From: Cyclospora cayetanensis
Lineage: Eukaryota; Apicomplexa; Conoidasida; Eucoccidiorida; Eimeriidae
DNA length: 64,000 nt
NCBI RefSeq assembly: GCF_002999335.1
Contig: NW_020312192.1
Span: 124,001-188,000, forward strand
Direction of reading: 5' to 3'
Position 1 is the first letter of the stretch, and the number at the start of each line of letters is the position of its first letter. Shown piece by piece: positions 36,581 through 47,589 of this stretch. The notes under the pieces were generated by a model. It did no database searches. It was not told the origin of the DNA and saw only the letters and a list, made by a program, of their open reading frames with translations. The position numbers and the translations under genes were made by a program.

Positions 36581-37957
36581 TCATACATCAATGACACCGG
36601 CTTCCGTCACAGCAAAGGGCGTGGATGAAGGAGCAAGATGCGGCGCGAAGAGCAAATGCATGTATCGCATGCTTCCAAAAGGCCGGTATGTCTGCTGGCG
36701 CTGCGGAGCATCCGTCATGTCGGCAGCTTCTTCCGTGGTACAGTGGGTAGATACGCGCGAGAGAAAGAGGCGGTAGTGAAGACAGCTTCCCCATAACTCC
36801 CCTAAAGCAGCACGAAGTTCTGTGGGAGGACCTGTTGATGCAGTAGCCTCAGTAGCTATTGGCCATCCATGGGGCTGCTGATGATTCTGCCCGTCACTAA
36901 GCTTACACCGCTTAGCGTTCTCTGTCTCCTGATGCTTCCTCCTGGGTGCTCCAGCAGCGGCATTAGGAGGACCGGCAGAAAGTGTAGAACAGGCATCAAG
37001 CACAGCGGAGACGTGATTAATCACGAGGCAACAGCAGGTATGCTCTGCAGCAACTCGCCTCAAGAGCGCAGCAAGCCGGGCGAGCTTGCTGTTGTGCGTT
37101 GTTGCTGCTGCTGCTGTGGCAGCGCTGGGCTTTAGCAGGGCAGCAACGGAGTCGATCACAACGAGGACCAGGCGGCCCTTCGAGACCAGCAACCGCGGTA
37201 GTTTGTACAGCACGCACGAGACAAGCTCCTCTTCGCAGTTTATTTCTTCCACCAAGACTTGCTGCAGCAAGTCGGCTGCCGTTGCTGCTGCTGCTGTTGA
37301 TGCGGTCTCTGAGGGTGGGTAGGGGGATCTTCGCAATAATCTCTGGTGCAGCAGCTCGCCGAGGCGACTTGCTGGAAACGCTCCCTCGGAATGTATGTAG
37401 TACACCACTCCCATGGCGTTGCTGCTGCTATTAAAGCTGCTGGCCCTGTTTGCGAGAAGGCTTTGCTGCTGCTGCTGCATCAAGTGCTGTTGCAGCACGC
37501 ACTCAGCAGCAAGCGACAGCGCAAACTGCGTTTTGCCGCTTCCCGCAGCTCCACAGATCTCGCCAAGCATCGCAGCTGGCAGACCCCCGCCGAGGGCCTT
37601 ATCTATCCGAGTCTCCCCTAAGGGCAGCAGCAGCTGCTGCTGCTGCTGCCAGTGGAGAGGCAGCAGCCAATGTTGTTGGTGTGCTGCAGCTGCTGACAGG
37701 ATCTCCGCTGGCGTCCTGTCCCTCCACAGCATTGTCTTAGGCGGCCACTGCAGCAGCTCATCCGCAGAAGCAGTAATTCCACTTGCAGCTGCTGCAATAA
37801 AGGCACTTGCCGCAGCTGCAGCTGTAGCTGCCTCTGCATCTTGCTCATAGGGGGCATCTTGCTCCAGGGCAACAAGCTCGCCCAAGGCTTCTGCATGTCT
37901 AATGCCTGGGGAAGTGTCTTTGAGCCGCTCTGGGGCCTCTTCGGCGGGGGTGCCCAT
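36581..37957 (-). CDS. RAD51-paralogue recombinase ATPase, XRCC3-like
   Basis: The uninterrupted frame encodes 458 residues from the ATG at 37957. An Ala/Gln-rich N-terminal third precedes a RecA/RAD51 core. Walker A is GAAGSGKTQ (residues 136-144), preceded by the family element LGETRIDKALGGGLPAAMLG. Walker B is LVLVVIDSVAALLK (263-276), followed by CCCLVINHVSAVLD and by RAALGELWGSCLHYRLFLSR, which resembles the XRCC3/RAD51 segment after the ATPase loop. The C-terminus FAVTEAGVIDV matches the F-x-I-x-x-x-GI ending of RAD51-like proteins. In other eukaryotes these paralogues help load or stabilise RAD51 during homologous recombination. There are CAG-coded Gln/Leu runs at 37440-37660. The exact orthology (XRCC3 versus another paralogue) is uncertain; family membership is not. 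Confidence 0.85.
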   Translation of the reverse strand: MGTPAEEAPERLKDTSPGIRHAEALGELVALEQDAPYEQDAEAATAAAAASAFIAAAASGITASADELLQWPPKTMLWRDRTPAEILSAAAAHQQHWLLPLHWQQQQQLLLPLGETRIDKALGGGLPAAMLGEICGAAGSGKTQFALSLAAECVLQQHLMQQQQQSLLANRASSFNSSSNAMGVVYYIHSEGAFPASRLGELLHQRLLRRSPYPPSETASTAAAATAADLLQQVLVEEINCEEELVSCVLYKLPRLLVSKGRLVLVVIDSVAALLKPSAATAAAATTHNSKLARLAALLRRVAAEHTCCCLVINHVSAVLDACSTLSAGPPNAAAGAPRRKHQETENAKRCKLSDGQNHQQPHGWPIATEATASTGPPTELRAALGELWGSCLHYRLFLSRVSTHCTTEEAADMTDAPQRQQTYRPFGSMRYMHLLFAPHLAPSSTPFAVTEAGVIDV

Positions 37958-38968
37958 CTCGCGCGTGCTACCTGGGATATGCAGCTGCCCAGATAGGTCT
38001 ACCAGGTGCTCAAATCATCGCCTTTGCTATGGTCGTTGGTATGGGCCATACTGAAGCCGAGCTGGTTGCTGCTGGTGCAACGGTTCCTGTGGTTATTGCT
38101 GCCGATGTTGGTGCTTGCGATGCGTTTGTTCCTGTTTCTGCGGCCCTATTCCAAAGTCTGAAAGCTGATACCCTTATGCTGTCGACGAGGGGAAACTCCT
38201 TTTGGAATCTCGCGGGTTGATTGCCGGTTCGTCAAGGGGTCCAAAAATGGCGGGGCCCCCACCATGCAGGGGGGCCCCTTGTAGTTAGGATACCTCGCCT
38301 AGAATACACGCAGGAGAAACCTATATGTGTTGTAAGAGGGCGTTCCATCGCCTTTAATAACGCAAGCTAAAGCGTGGCCATTAGTGGACTCTCCATGCGG
38401 AGGAAATATATCAATTTATGGAGGCGTACAATGCACGGGGGCGTCCTGAACCTGCCCCCGGTCAGTCCACTGGCTATCGCAGCAGTGAGAAGGCTGCCCA
38501 AGAGGGGTGCGCATATAGGTGACTGCCTGCAGACATTATTATTATTCCAAGCTATGTGGCGTTTCGGGGGCTAAACTACGAAGAGACAAAGGAAGAAGCC
38601 AAAAGTAACATGCTGGTGCGGTATCACCAGGGGAGAGCGTCCGTGGGCTCCAGTAGATTGCATCAAGAGAACATGTCTGCCACGTTTACCATCTCCACCT
38701 CTATTTCAGGGTTTTTTCAATATTAGAGGGAATGCCATTGAGCAGCGCACACAACCCAACTGCGCAATCTATTGTGCACATAGACCCCTCGTGGGCCAAT
38801 AATGACGCGCCCAAGATATTCTCATGAACGCCCTTGCAGCAGCGTAGTAATTCGAATGCATGAGCGCTTTGACTCACATTTCTAGCCTACTGTGTGGTCA
38901 AATCAACCCCTCAGTTGCCAGTCGCGCGCTCTCTGGTGCCATTTTTCGGTGTGACCCCCTTAATCGGA
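37958..38968. other. Divergent intergenic region
   Basis: This lies between the starts of the RAD51-paralogue (-) and the MetX-like gene (+). A GGGGCC inverted repeat is found at about 38252-38280. The small + frame 38029-38220 is Ala/Val-rich and lacks support. Promoters of both genes are expected here, but no site can be named. Confidence 0.4.
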
Positions 38969-41900
38969 ATGCTGGCAACTGCACAAAGGGAGGCCTCTTC
39001 CCTTTTTTTGCCAAGGAACCTGTCAAGGGTTCTCAGGAGTATTCCAATGGCGCGGGATATGCGACGAGCAGCGGCCGTGGCAACACCCAGCATATGCACT
39101 CCGCGGGGCCCTCTGCGAGTGCTGCATTATCACACTGGCACCCACGTTCACCACCGCCACAACAACAAGAACAACTGCAGCAACAGCGACTCTACTGCGC
39201 CGGGTACTTCCTCATGTTGGGGCTGCAGCTGTCCGGTGGTCTTGGTGCAGCGCCCACACCAAGTGGCTAAGCAGGAGCAGCAGGAGCAGCAGGAGCAGCA
39301 GGAGCCTCATCACCCTCATCAACAACAGCACCAAAAAAGAACTGAGGGCCCTGAGCCTGTGTATAGCTTTGCCAAGGGTGGATACTGGCAGCTACAATGC
39401 CGAAGACGGATGCGCTTTCCTTTTGGAGGCGAGTTGCAGAGGCTGGACATAGCATTTGAGGTGTACGGGCACCTCAATGAAAAAAGGGACAATGCTATAC
39501 TACTCGGCTGCGGTGTATCCGCCTCGTCACACGCCAAGAGCCACCCTCACAACAGGGAAACAGGTTTGCTGATGTTGCTGCCTGTCACTGCTTTCGGCCG
39601 TTTCCGTCGTTTCTTTTCTTAACGCCGTATAGGCTACCAGTGAGCTGGTGCTGCTGCTTTTCAAATGTCATGATAGATATCTTTTAAAATGCTACTACGA
39701 CCATTGGTTTTGCCCCTTCAGGCTGGTGGGAGGGATTCATAGGCCCTGGGAAGGCGCTTGATACGAATCGCTTCTTCATCATCTGCATCGCCAACTTGGG
39801 CGGTTGCAGTGGCACTTCGGGGCCCTCCAGCTTCATCCCACAGCAGCAGCAAAAGAAGCCGCCCGAACCGGCAGCAGACAATGAAATTCGTTACGGGCTC
39901 AACTTCCCTTGGTTCACCGTGCAGGATATGGCGCGCGTGCAGCTAAGAGTCATTGGTGAAAACTTTAAACCGTAATCCGTAACCAATAATTCCAGCTATT
40001 AGCCATAAAAGGTAAAGCTTTAGCATGCGTGCTTGTGTGTCTGAGTTTCTTTCAGACCGACTGCAGATAGGACGTCTTCACGCTGCAGTGGGCAGTAGCT
40101 TAGGGGCCCTGCAGGTGCTCTGTCTAGGGGCCCTTTTCCCTTCGAGGGTTGGACGCTTGGCTGTCATCAGTGGGGCTCTCTACTGCCGGCCCATGGCCAT
40201 CGCTTTTCGCTACATACAGAGACAAATACTTGTATAACAAATCCCGAACCCTTACTTAATCCTCAACACTACCCGCAGCCCTAGTAGTACACCGGTTCTG
40301 CGTAAGGAGCACACCCCCCACGATTTCCTTAATTTCGAACTCCAAATAATCAAGCTGAGTTTGCAATATAAATTGCAATTCCAAGCTTAAAAACCAGCAG
40401 CCTGAGAGCTGATCTGTGGCTTCAGATGGCAGACCCCGCATTCGCATGTGGCAATTATTACGGCAAGAAGTATCCCTCTGTCGGCATGAGACTTGCCAGG
40501 CAGGTCTGTCGCTGCTGATGCTGGAAAAGGAGCTATTTGCCACTATTGTTCCTACTGTTGTTCTTTCCGTTACACTTGCTGTCGTCGGTACGCTGCTGCT
40601 CATTTGGAGCTTTTCTGCCGCTGAGGCTCTTGTTGTACCGGGCTTGATATTGCTGCAGATACTGCTGATACCGAGACACTTGAGCGTGCTGCGCTACGTA
40701 TGCCTTTGTTGCTGTATTTAAGTCGACGCCTGCTGCTTAGAAAATGAAGCTACGTCTCTTTTTATAGCGAATGCTGTTTAAAGTGCTGAATCTGCTGCTA
40801 CATTTGCTGCGATTTTTGCCACTGTTCTTGTAAATAGGTGGCAACAATTACATACAGAAGCGGTCCCGAGTGGATGCTTCGCTTTGGGCGGCTACGGGTT
40901 CCAGGGGCCCACCAGACTTCTTCTAAAGGGGAGGTCCTCGGCGAGGAGAAACAAGGTGTAGGTAGCCCCTTGGGGCTGGGGAGTTTGTGGCCCCTGTTGG
41001 GAGACGATGAAAAGCACCTGAAGGCGGGCATCCCTCCGCCCTTGCATGCGCAGGAACCAGACCAGCAACAGCAGTTGCAGCAGCAGCAGCAGGATGCAGA
41101 GCAGCACCACCACCAAAGCATGCCAAGCCTTGGGGCTGATTTCGCTATTGAAGCCTACGTTGAGCAACAAGGAAGAAAGTGGAGGGCCTACGATCCAAAC
41201 TCACTCCTCTACCTCTCCAAGGTGTCACATTAGCCTCATACGATAAGCTTATCGATCTATGCCCGCAATCAGTACTTGCTGCGTTGCTCAGAGGTGTCTA
41301 AACTTCAGTACCCTTCTGCAGCACACGAATGCCCTAGACCATAAATCTTAATGCATGAGAGGCGTTTGCAATTCCGTCGTGCTTCCTGTCCTCGACGGAC
41401 TTTTATGAAGTCTGTATATCCTTCGTTGACGCCCATTATGGAGGCCCGTGTACATTTTCCTGTGCGCTCATTTGCTCAAGCATTGACTTATGTCCCCTTG
41501 ACTCTTCACACTGTCTGCGTTCACTAAGTTCTCGCGTGCTTAGTCCACTGCATGCACATGAGAAGGTATGCATTCCCCTATAGTGCATCTATCAGCCCCT
41601 TCCTGTGAGTTTGCGGTTTCAAAGGCCATGGATCTCTTTTCTCTTGCGCGGCGGGACCCGCACACCGGCACTTCCTCGTTGGTCTACGGCGTCCGCAACC
41701 TACAGATGCCCGTGTTGGTGATGGGCGTTCATAGCGATCTCCTGTTCCCTCTGGAGCAGCAGATTGAAATAAAGGACACATTGCGGAAAGCTGGAAACAA
41801 AATGGTCTCTTTCTACTCCCTAGACAGCATCTATGGCCACGACACGTTCTTAATCGATGTCACCAATGTTGGTGCTGGAGTTAAAGGACACTTAGAACAG

Positions 41901-42038
41901 GAGTTCGATACAAACCATTCAGCGCAGTACCTTGGTCAATCTAAAATAGAGTACCAGGTAAGCGCTTCGAGCACACAAGAAGAAGGCCCCCAGTGGCTAC
42001 CTCGGCGTGTGGTGCACCCTAGGGGCCGCCGGAGTTAG
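38969..42038 (+). CDS. MetX-family homoserine O-acetyltransferase (alpha/beta hydrolase), six exons
   Basis: Exons: 38969-39563, 39722-39955, 40056-40231, 40426-40503, 40838-41221, 41625-42038; the phases agree and total 1881 nt (626 residues). In the family the enzyme transfers an acyl group from acetyl-CoA to the hydroxyl of homoserine or a related substrate. Signature stretches in order: LDIAFEVYGHLNEKRDNAIL, GWWEGFIGPGKALDTNRFFI, DRLQIGRLHAAVGSSLGALQ (nucleophile Ser in GSSLG), ADPAFACGNYYGKKYPSVG, ATITYRSGPEWMLRFGR, MGVHSDLLFPLEQQ (catalytic Asp) and YGHDTFLID (catalytic His). The triad appears complete. The N-terminus has a long low-complexity leader including a GAG-CAG-CAG repeat (39270-39301); a Gln/His insert lies in exon 5. 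The start may be upstream. A GTAAGC donor at 41957 could add another last exon in place of the present end. Confidence 0.88.
39266..39305. repeat. Tandem GAGCAGCAG repeat in the MetX-like gene
   Basis: Four to five copies of a 9-base unit encode a Gln-Glu-Gln run (QEQQEQQEQQE) in the N-terminal leader, upstream of the conserved enzyme domain. It is typical of the homopolymer-rich coding repeats of Eimeria-like coccidia. Confidence 0.85.
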
Positions 42039-42998
42039 GGCCCACAACGAGATCTCTAGCAAGCCTATCCACAACTCCCTGGGCCGTAAGGCTTCGTAAG
42101 CATGAGCTTAGCCTCTTAATGGCCCTCCCTGCTGGCGATGTGACACCCGTCGATGGCGACAAGCGTGCGCTCCTGCTTGCTTCTGGAGGGTTTTGGCGTC
42201 GCCGTATGAAAGAAAACCCTCTTCACATCATCAGCTTGTATCTACATGGGCATCTAAGGCTTTCCCAACCATCGTATAGGAACTGAGGAAGAGATGTGAA
42301 GTACCTGCTTTATCCGTCATTCCGTTGTCGCATAGTAGCGTGCCGACTGTAGTAGGCAAGCCCGCAGTCACCGTTGTGCACAACTGGGGAGCACGCTCAA
42401 AGGCACTGGTTACACCATGTAGCTTTGATCGTGCTTTTTCGGCTTTACACTCAAGGCTTTGCTTGAATATGGGAATATGCGTGCCGATGCCGTGTAAAGC
42501 CAGCTGCCCTAGGGCCGCTCAAATCACGTGGGCAACTTCTAGAACGCTGTATCTTGCATACGTGCTGGGGCATGTAAGGTCAAGATACAGCTTGCTTGCA
42601 GTATTTATTTGAAACATCGAAATAAAAGGCAGCTATCATATGTAGGAACGTAAAATGCCGCAGTTGGTGCACTGAATTCTCCCAGGGCCCCTTGTGGGTC
42701 ACCGGGGAGGCCTATGGGTCTCTAATTCCCTGAAAGTTGCCCGCTCCTATTCACGCCTTATTCACCTTTACTCAGGTGCCTTTGTTCAATTGACTTACAG
42801 ATGAACCGGCAGAGGGGCTGCTGGGCACAAAACAAGGTCTTTGACCTTGACTGTAGACAAATAACACAAAACCTACAGGCCACGGAATAATGCAGTGGAT
42901 AGACACGAGCAAGAAAACGAAGAGAGCTCCAGATGTGTCTATAAACAAAGAATGTATGCTGGCTTGATGCAAAACAGGCAAAATCGAATTCCTCCTTC
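42039..42998. other. Intergenic; no gene recognised
   Basis: This lies between the MetX-like gene and the enkurin gene, both on +. Frame 42325-42612 lacks a recognisable domain. An additional 5' exon of the downstream gene or 3' exon of the upstream gene may lie here. Confidence 0.35.
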
Positions 42999-44330
42999 AT
43001 GCATAAACCGCCTATTTTTCCGGCGGCACCAGGGGGACCCCGGGGGCTTCTCGCCAGAAACACACAGGCCCACTCATTGAGAGACCAAAAAGTGACTACT
43101 GAGCCTCAGAGGCTCCAGAAATCGCATCTGTGCATGGGTTCCATGAAGCCGGAGCAGGGCATGGCCTTGCTTCCAATGGCGCCCACGGGCAAGAAGCCTG
43201 AGCAGGACACATTTAGGGGCCCAGTAGATTTTGTATCTGCTAATAGGGAAGCCGTGAGCATGCTCGAATGTAAAAAGCCGAAGCAGAAAACGCCCAAAGG
43301 GCAATTTTCGAGGCACAAGAACTTCGGCGTGATACCAAGATACGTCAAAGTACGTTCAGCGTTTGAGGTTTCGTACAGGATCACGGGACAGTTTTGTCGA
43401 TCATGATAGTGCAATGCGAGAAGTGTTTATGCACAACTGGCGCCTTTTATGAAAGGTCTACGCTCGAAAACGGACCACTCTCCAACCCCCCACCTAGAAA
43501 GCAGACCCATTTGAGGGGAGTAGATTTAATCCCTTAACTCGCTTTATACCTTTCAGCCAAGAGCTTAATTGACGGAAAATGGAGTGCACATCATGGAGGT
43601 GGATCATTTTCTCAGGCACTGCGTACTGCTGCTGAACAAAAAGGGCGCTCTGAAGAGAAAGGCGCATGCGACGATACACTGCCACTAGGAGTACGCCGGC
43701 TTCCAGAAGCAGAGCGGCAGAAGCTTCTCAGCCTTGTTGTGCAGCAGCAGAAAGAAGCAGAGGTAGGCACAAGAGTCCTTTAAGAGAACCTGGTGATAAG
43801 CTTACTATTAGAGCTTCACACCTGCTAAGTAGCTTCTGTGGTGTAGCATCAAGATGTTAGGCTGAAGCGCCAAAGGTCGCTGCACTGTGTATAACTTACA
43901 AAGGAGCTTGTTGAGTAGACAAATAACTGCCTGAGGATGTACGGATAGAGGGAATGGTATAGCCAGGAGACACGAGCAGCGACGTCCTTGGCTCCAAACC
44001 CTAAGTTATTGATGCTATAAGCTATACCACACACGCTAGTTACGTGTATGGAATTTATTTTACAACCTAATCTTAAACTTCAGGCCCTTAGCGTAGGCAA
44101 TTTGTCTAGCCGGTGAGTGTGTGCGTGGTATACCTGCCCAGAAAGAGCTGAGCTTGCTGCCAATAGCCCTTAAGACCGAGCGCCAAAGAAAACGTCATGA
44201 GGAGTTGCTACGGCAGCTGCTGCGCGTGGACAGCTATATTCTAAAGCTTAGCAGCAAAAATGTCCTGATTGAAGAGACATCGCAAACAGAAAGTGCATCT
44301 TCGACTCTGGGGTTAGCTGGGATTCGATGA
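42999..44330 (+). CDS. Enkurin-domain protein, three exons
   Basis: Exons: 42999-43349, 43562-43762, 44142-44330; phase 0 at each junction, 741 nt in total (246 residues). The enkurin domain is spread over all three: GPVDFVSANREAVSML, RHKNFGVIPRYVK, LPLGVRRLPEAERQKLLSLV, then LLPIALKTERQRKRHEELLR with QLLRVDSYILKLSS. This order (KNFGxIPxYL, LSEEER, LPLxxDTxxRRRRKExLE, LExDIxxL) is that of ENKUR/FAP106. In other eukaryotes this is an axonemal microtubule inner protein and calmodulin-binding adaptor. Coccidian microgametes are flagellated, which makes an axonemal role reasonable. The second exon may alternatively use the CAG five bases upstream, but that gives an immediate stop. The start is the first in-frame ATG; an upstream exon is possible. 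Confidence 0.82.
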
Positions 44331-44645
44331 AGAGATCGGCTCTAATGGTTTAGGAAATGCCGAGAAGGGTGTAGGGTTGAGACATCCTATACATAGGGCT
44401 TAGGCTGTGCAGTCGCAGCAGTATGTACGGATAGACAAAAAGGTACAGGTGAGAAGACAGGTGCAGCGACTCCTGGAGTTCCAACTCGCAATTCTTGATG
44501 CTATGCTACAGACGCTGAATCCCAGGTGTGGAGCCTAACTAGTAAGCTTTACATCTTGAGTCGAAAACTTCGAGCTATTAGCGTAGGCAACAGGTCTAAT
44601 TAATGGTGGTTGCGTGGTACCACTGCCCAGAAAGAGCTGAGAATA
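43890..44645. repeat. Diverged tandem duplication around enkurin exon 3
   Basis: The copy at about 43930-44150 covers intron 2 and the start of exon 3. The copy at about 44425-44645 lies just downstream of the stop codon. Matching islands include GTACGGATAGA (43936 and 44425), TTAGCGTAGGCAA (44089 and 44579), and GCCCAGAAAGAGCTGAG (44136 and 44626). The second copy carries the splice acceptor and the first codons of exon 3, then loses similarity. It has no complete reading frame. Confidence 0.75.
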
Positions 44646-46400
44646 GTAAATGGGGCAAAGGACAAGACAAGAGACAGCATGGAAGCTGAAAAGATGCAAA
44701 ACTATGGGTATTTCACCAGCCACCTAAAGGCAGAGCAGTGAAAGCGATAGGGCCATCATGATGACAACTTCACATGAGGCAGTTCTCGCGCCTCAAGGCC
44801 ACTTCGCCTATCGGCATCTCTTGAGAGAGTTTGTAGTGCCCTAACCAACCCCTTTGAAGCATACAGGCAACAAATATAATTATTATTTTCCCCAAGTGCA
44901 TGCAGAAGAGAAATCGTGCAGAGGTCGATTCTCTTCCTCATAAAATGGGGATCTCAGCAGCCTCCACGCATTTTCAGGGATGTTAAGACGTGGCCACGAG
45001 TCCAGATCGTGTGGATAAAGCACTAATATCTACACCTTATGGCCGAGACCAGCCCCTAATGTTGCAGAGATGCTTACCACATAGCACATTTATACGCTGA
45101 TGGCCACACGAAGGAGACATGCATGCATTCCTTAGTCCGCTGCACAATGAAAATCAGTCATAATGAATAGCTGCAAAAAGTTTGCGAACTAATGTATCTG
45201 CTCCTTTTAATCAGCCCACAAGCAAATGCCTATGTATCAAATGATATTCCATTCTCTCTAGTCCCCCTCTCGCTTTCAGGGCAAGTTAGCTCCATGCTGC
45301 CTGCCTGGTTTGTGAGGGGAATGCAACTCGGAACCAGGAAAGAAGGAATATAGGCAGAGGCTGGGCATCATATATTTTGGCGGCATACTTATCGAGCTGA
45401 AAATATCCTCGTACTGTACGTTTTAAGAGTGGCAGACACTGCTATGTCCAAGTGTGTAGCAGCCTAGGCTACACTGAAGTATTTTCTTTCTCTCCAGTGA
45501 TACTGAACTACGGATTGGTAACGAATCGACTACTTGGCTTCTCTACTCCCACGTCGCACTTTTTGCATATCGCTACCAGCTCGCTAGAAGCAGGCGCATT
45601 GTTATGTGCATCTGTTCCACATGTTACGTTATGCAACTAGGTGTGAACGCCCAGAAGGCGTACAGGGTACAGCTACGCACCCAAATCCCCATCCCCTCAT
45701 ATCGGAGCTCCAAGTGGAGCGGGCATGGGGAGACAGGGACTCTTTTGGAAAATACTCCGTAGCTTTTCATTAATTTTGAGTCGAATCGGTTAATAGAGCG
45801 CCTTCTTACGAAGATACTGGGTGGGCATTGTAGTTGGTAGCTCTGCATTGTTCAATGCAGCTGTTTCTAGCTGATCAAATGCCTATGGAAGCAGTGGGAC
45901 GCCAGGCCGCCCTACGACGTCTCCTGGTTCTGATCTTACGATCTGGTAATTCAACAATCTGATTTTTGGCGGCAACAGTCATAGAGGAAAAGCACATGGC
46001 AATGGAGGGGGACGGTGCTGGCACGCCGGTTGGGCGGTGGAGCCCAGCCTGCAGGTTGTTATTAACGCTCTTGCTCCATAGCTGGTATAAAGGCATGACA
46101 CTCCAGCCGATAAAAGATTGATGCATGCATCCGTGAAGTTAGGCCAATTAGAAAGGTAAGACGGATGGAAAGATTGGCAAGTACTCAAAGATTGAATCGG
46201 CCAGTTGGAGATGTACCTGAAATTGTACCCCCCAGATGAATAGAAACGAGTGTTTCTCGTGTGTATTGGAAGGCGAAGCACTTCAATGACAGCGCTATTT
46301 ACGCAGAATAGGTTAGTACGTGCAAGAATCACTAAATCTCAAGCCTCATACACTCCCTTTACCATCGGTCAACGCCAAGATACGCTCAACAGTGAGAGAC
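44646..46400. other. Gene-poor region; nothing recognised
   Basis: Only short frames without domain signal occur here. The stretch may include upstream parts of retroelement 2, but no LTR or gag motif could be identified. Confidence 0.4.
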
Positions 46401-47530
46401 TTGACGGGAGGGCGAACGCTGAAGCATGAGCACACACAAATAGATCGGTATCTTGAAAAATAGGAAAATTGAGTCCGCAAAAGCCGCAGCGCAAATAAAA
46501 GCTGCATTATCAGAAGTTCATCTCTTCTTATCTGAACCATCACGTCGGGTAGTCGCAGATTGGGCAGCGACTCAGCAATTAAGCAACAGACTACCTAGGC
46601 TCTCGCAAATGACGGACTCGTCGAGTTTTCAGGATTACATTAGCGCCAACCCGGCGTCTTTGATTAGAAAAAAGAGCAAGACTGGATTTCTTAAGGTTGG
46701 CCATAAAATTTTTTGAAGAGGAATCTCACGCTCCTGATAAGCCCCAGAGAGCCTTCTGACAACTCACTTGCTTTCGGTGCATAAAACTGGATCATCAAGT
46801 CCAGAATTGCAAGCGTTTGCAAAGCGCCAAACAACGTAGGCAAACTAATTGGCTCCAGCGGAAATACACTGCGTGGTAAGTACGGAAGGCGCACAAGGGA
46901 AAAAGCAAGATATCCATGCACGCTGAGTCGCAGCTTAAGAGGGTTATAGAGGATAGAGTGAAAATTCGTGACCCACCACTGTTCAATTATGCCCTGATAC
47001 AATCGCGCAGTAATGCTCGGAAATCGTTAGTGCCACTTAAGACTGGATGTAAATTGGATTTGTTATCCGATGAGACGGCACAGAAGTGAAATCTGGCTCT
47101 TCACTAGTAAGCGCATTTCCCAAGGCTCACGTTTTTCTGACAGATAGAACCACAGAAGAATCGGCAAGGCGGTGGCAATTAATTGCCAATTTAAATTAGC
47201 TTGTGGTCTATCAGCATCGTAAGTGAGTTTTTTGCTGGACCAGTGCGCCATGATATGATTGTAGCCCATAGGAGACCCAATCGAAGGAACGCATGCGGCG
47301 AAAGAAGCACGCTGCTGCGTTAACTGAGCCAGCAGTCTTTAGGGAAAAGGTTGTTCTGGCTTTCTCAACAACTCGCATTTTATTCATGATAAGTGGGGTT
47401 GAGTTGGTGCCATGGCAATAGGAGGCACGGTCTTTATGCGGGCGGTAAGGCAGGGCACGCAGGGAAGACGGTTCTGAGCAGGCGACCCCTTTTTCTGGCT
47501 CTGCAACTTTTTTCTTTATCAAGGCGTTCT
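46400..47530 (+). mobile_element. Probable gag/protease-equivalent part of Ty3/gypsy element 2
   Basis: A + frame at 46453-46716 (QQLSNRLPRLSQMTDSSSFQ, then PASLIRKKSKTGFLKVG) precedes the RT remnant in the position of gag, though it lacks a recognised motif. The segment 47045-47092 is homologous to 5345-5392 of element 1, which ties both flanks to a common element. No intact reading frame remains. Confidence 0.4.
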
Positions 47531-47589
47531 ACTAAAAGTTCAATTGCAAATGACAAGAGTGGGCGAAGATAAAAGAAGTTCGCACATGG

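Noticed and set aside
37413..37850. Plus-strand Cys/Leu-rich open frames across the RAD51-paralogue
   Set aside because: They are antisense shadows created by CAG/CTG triplet runs; the minus frame has Walker motifs and a family C-terminus.
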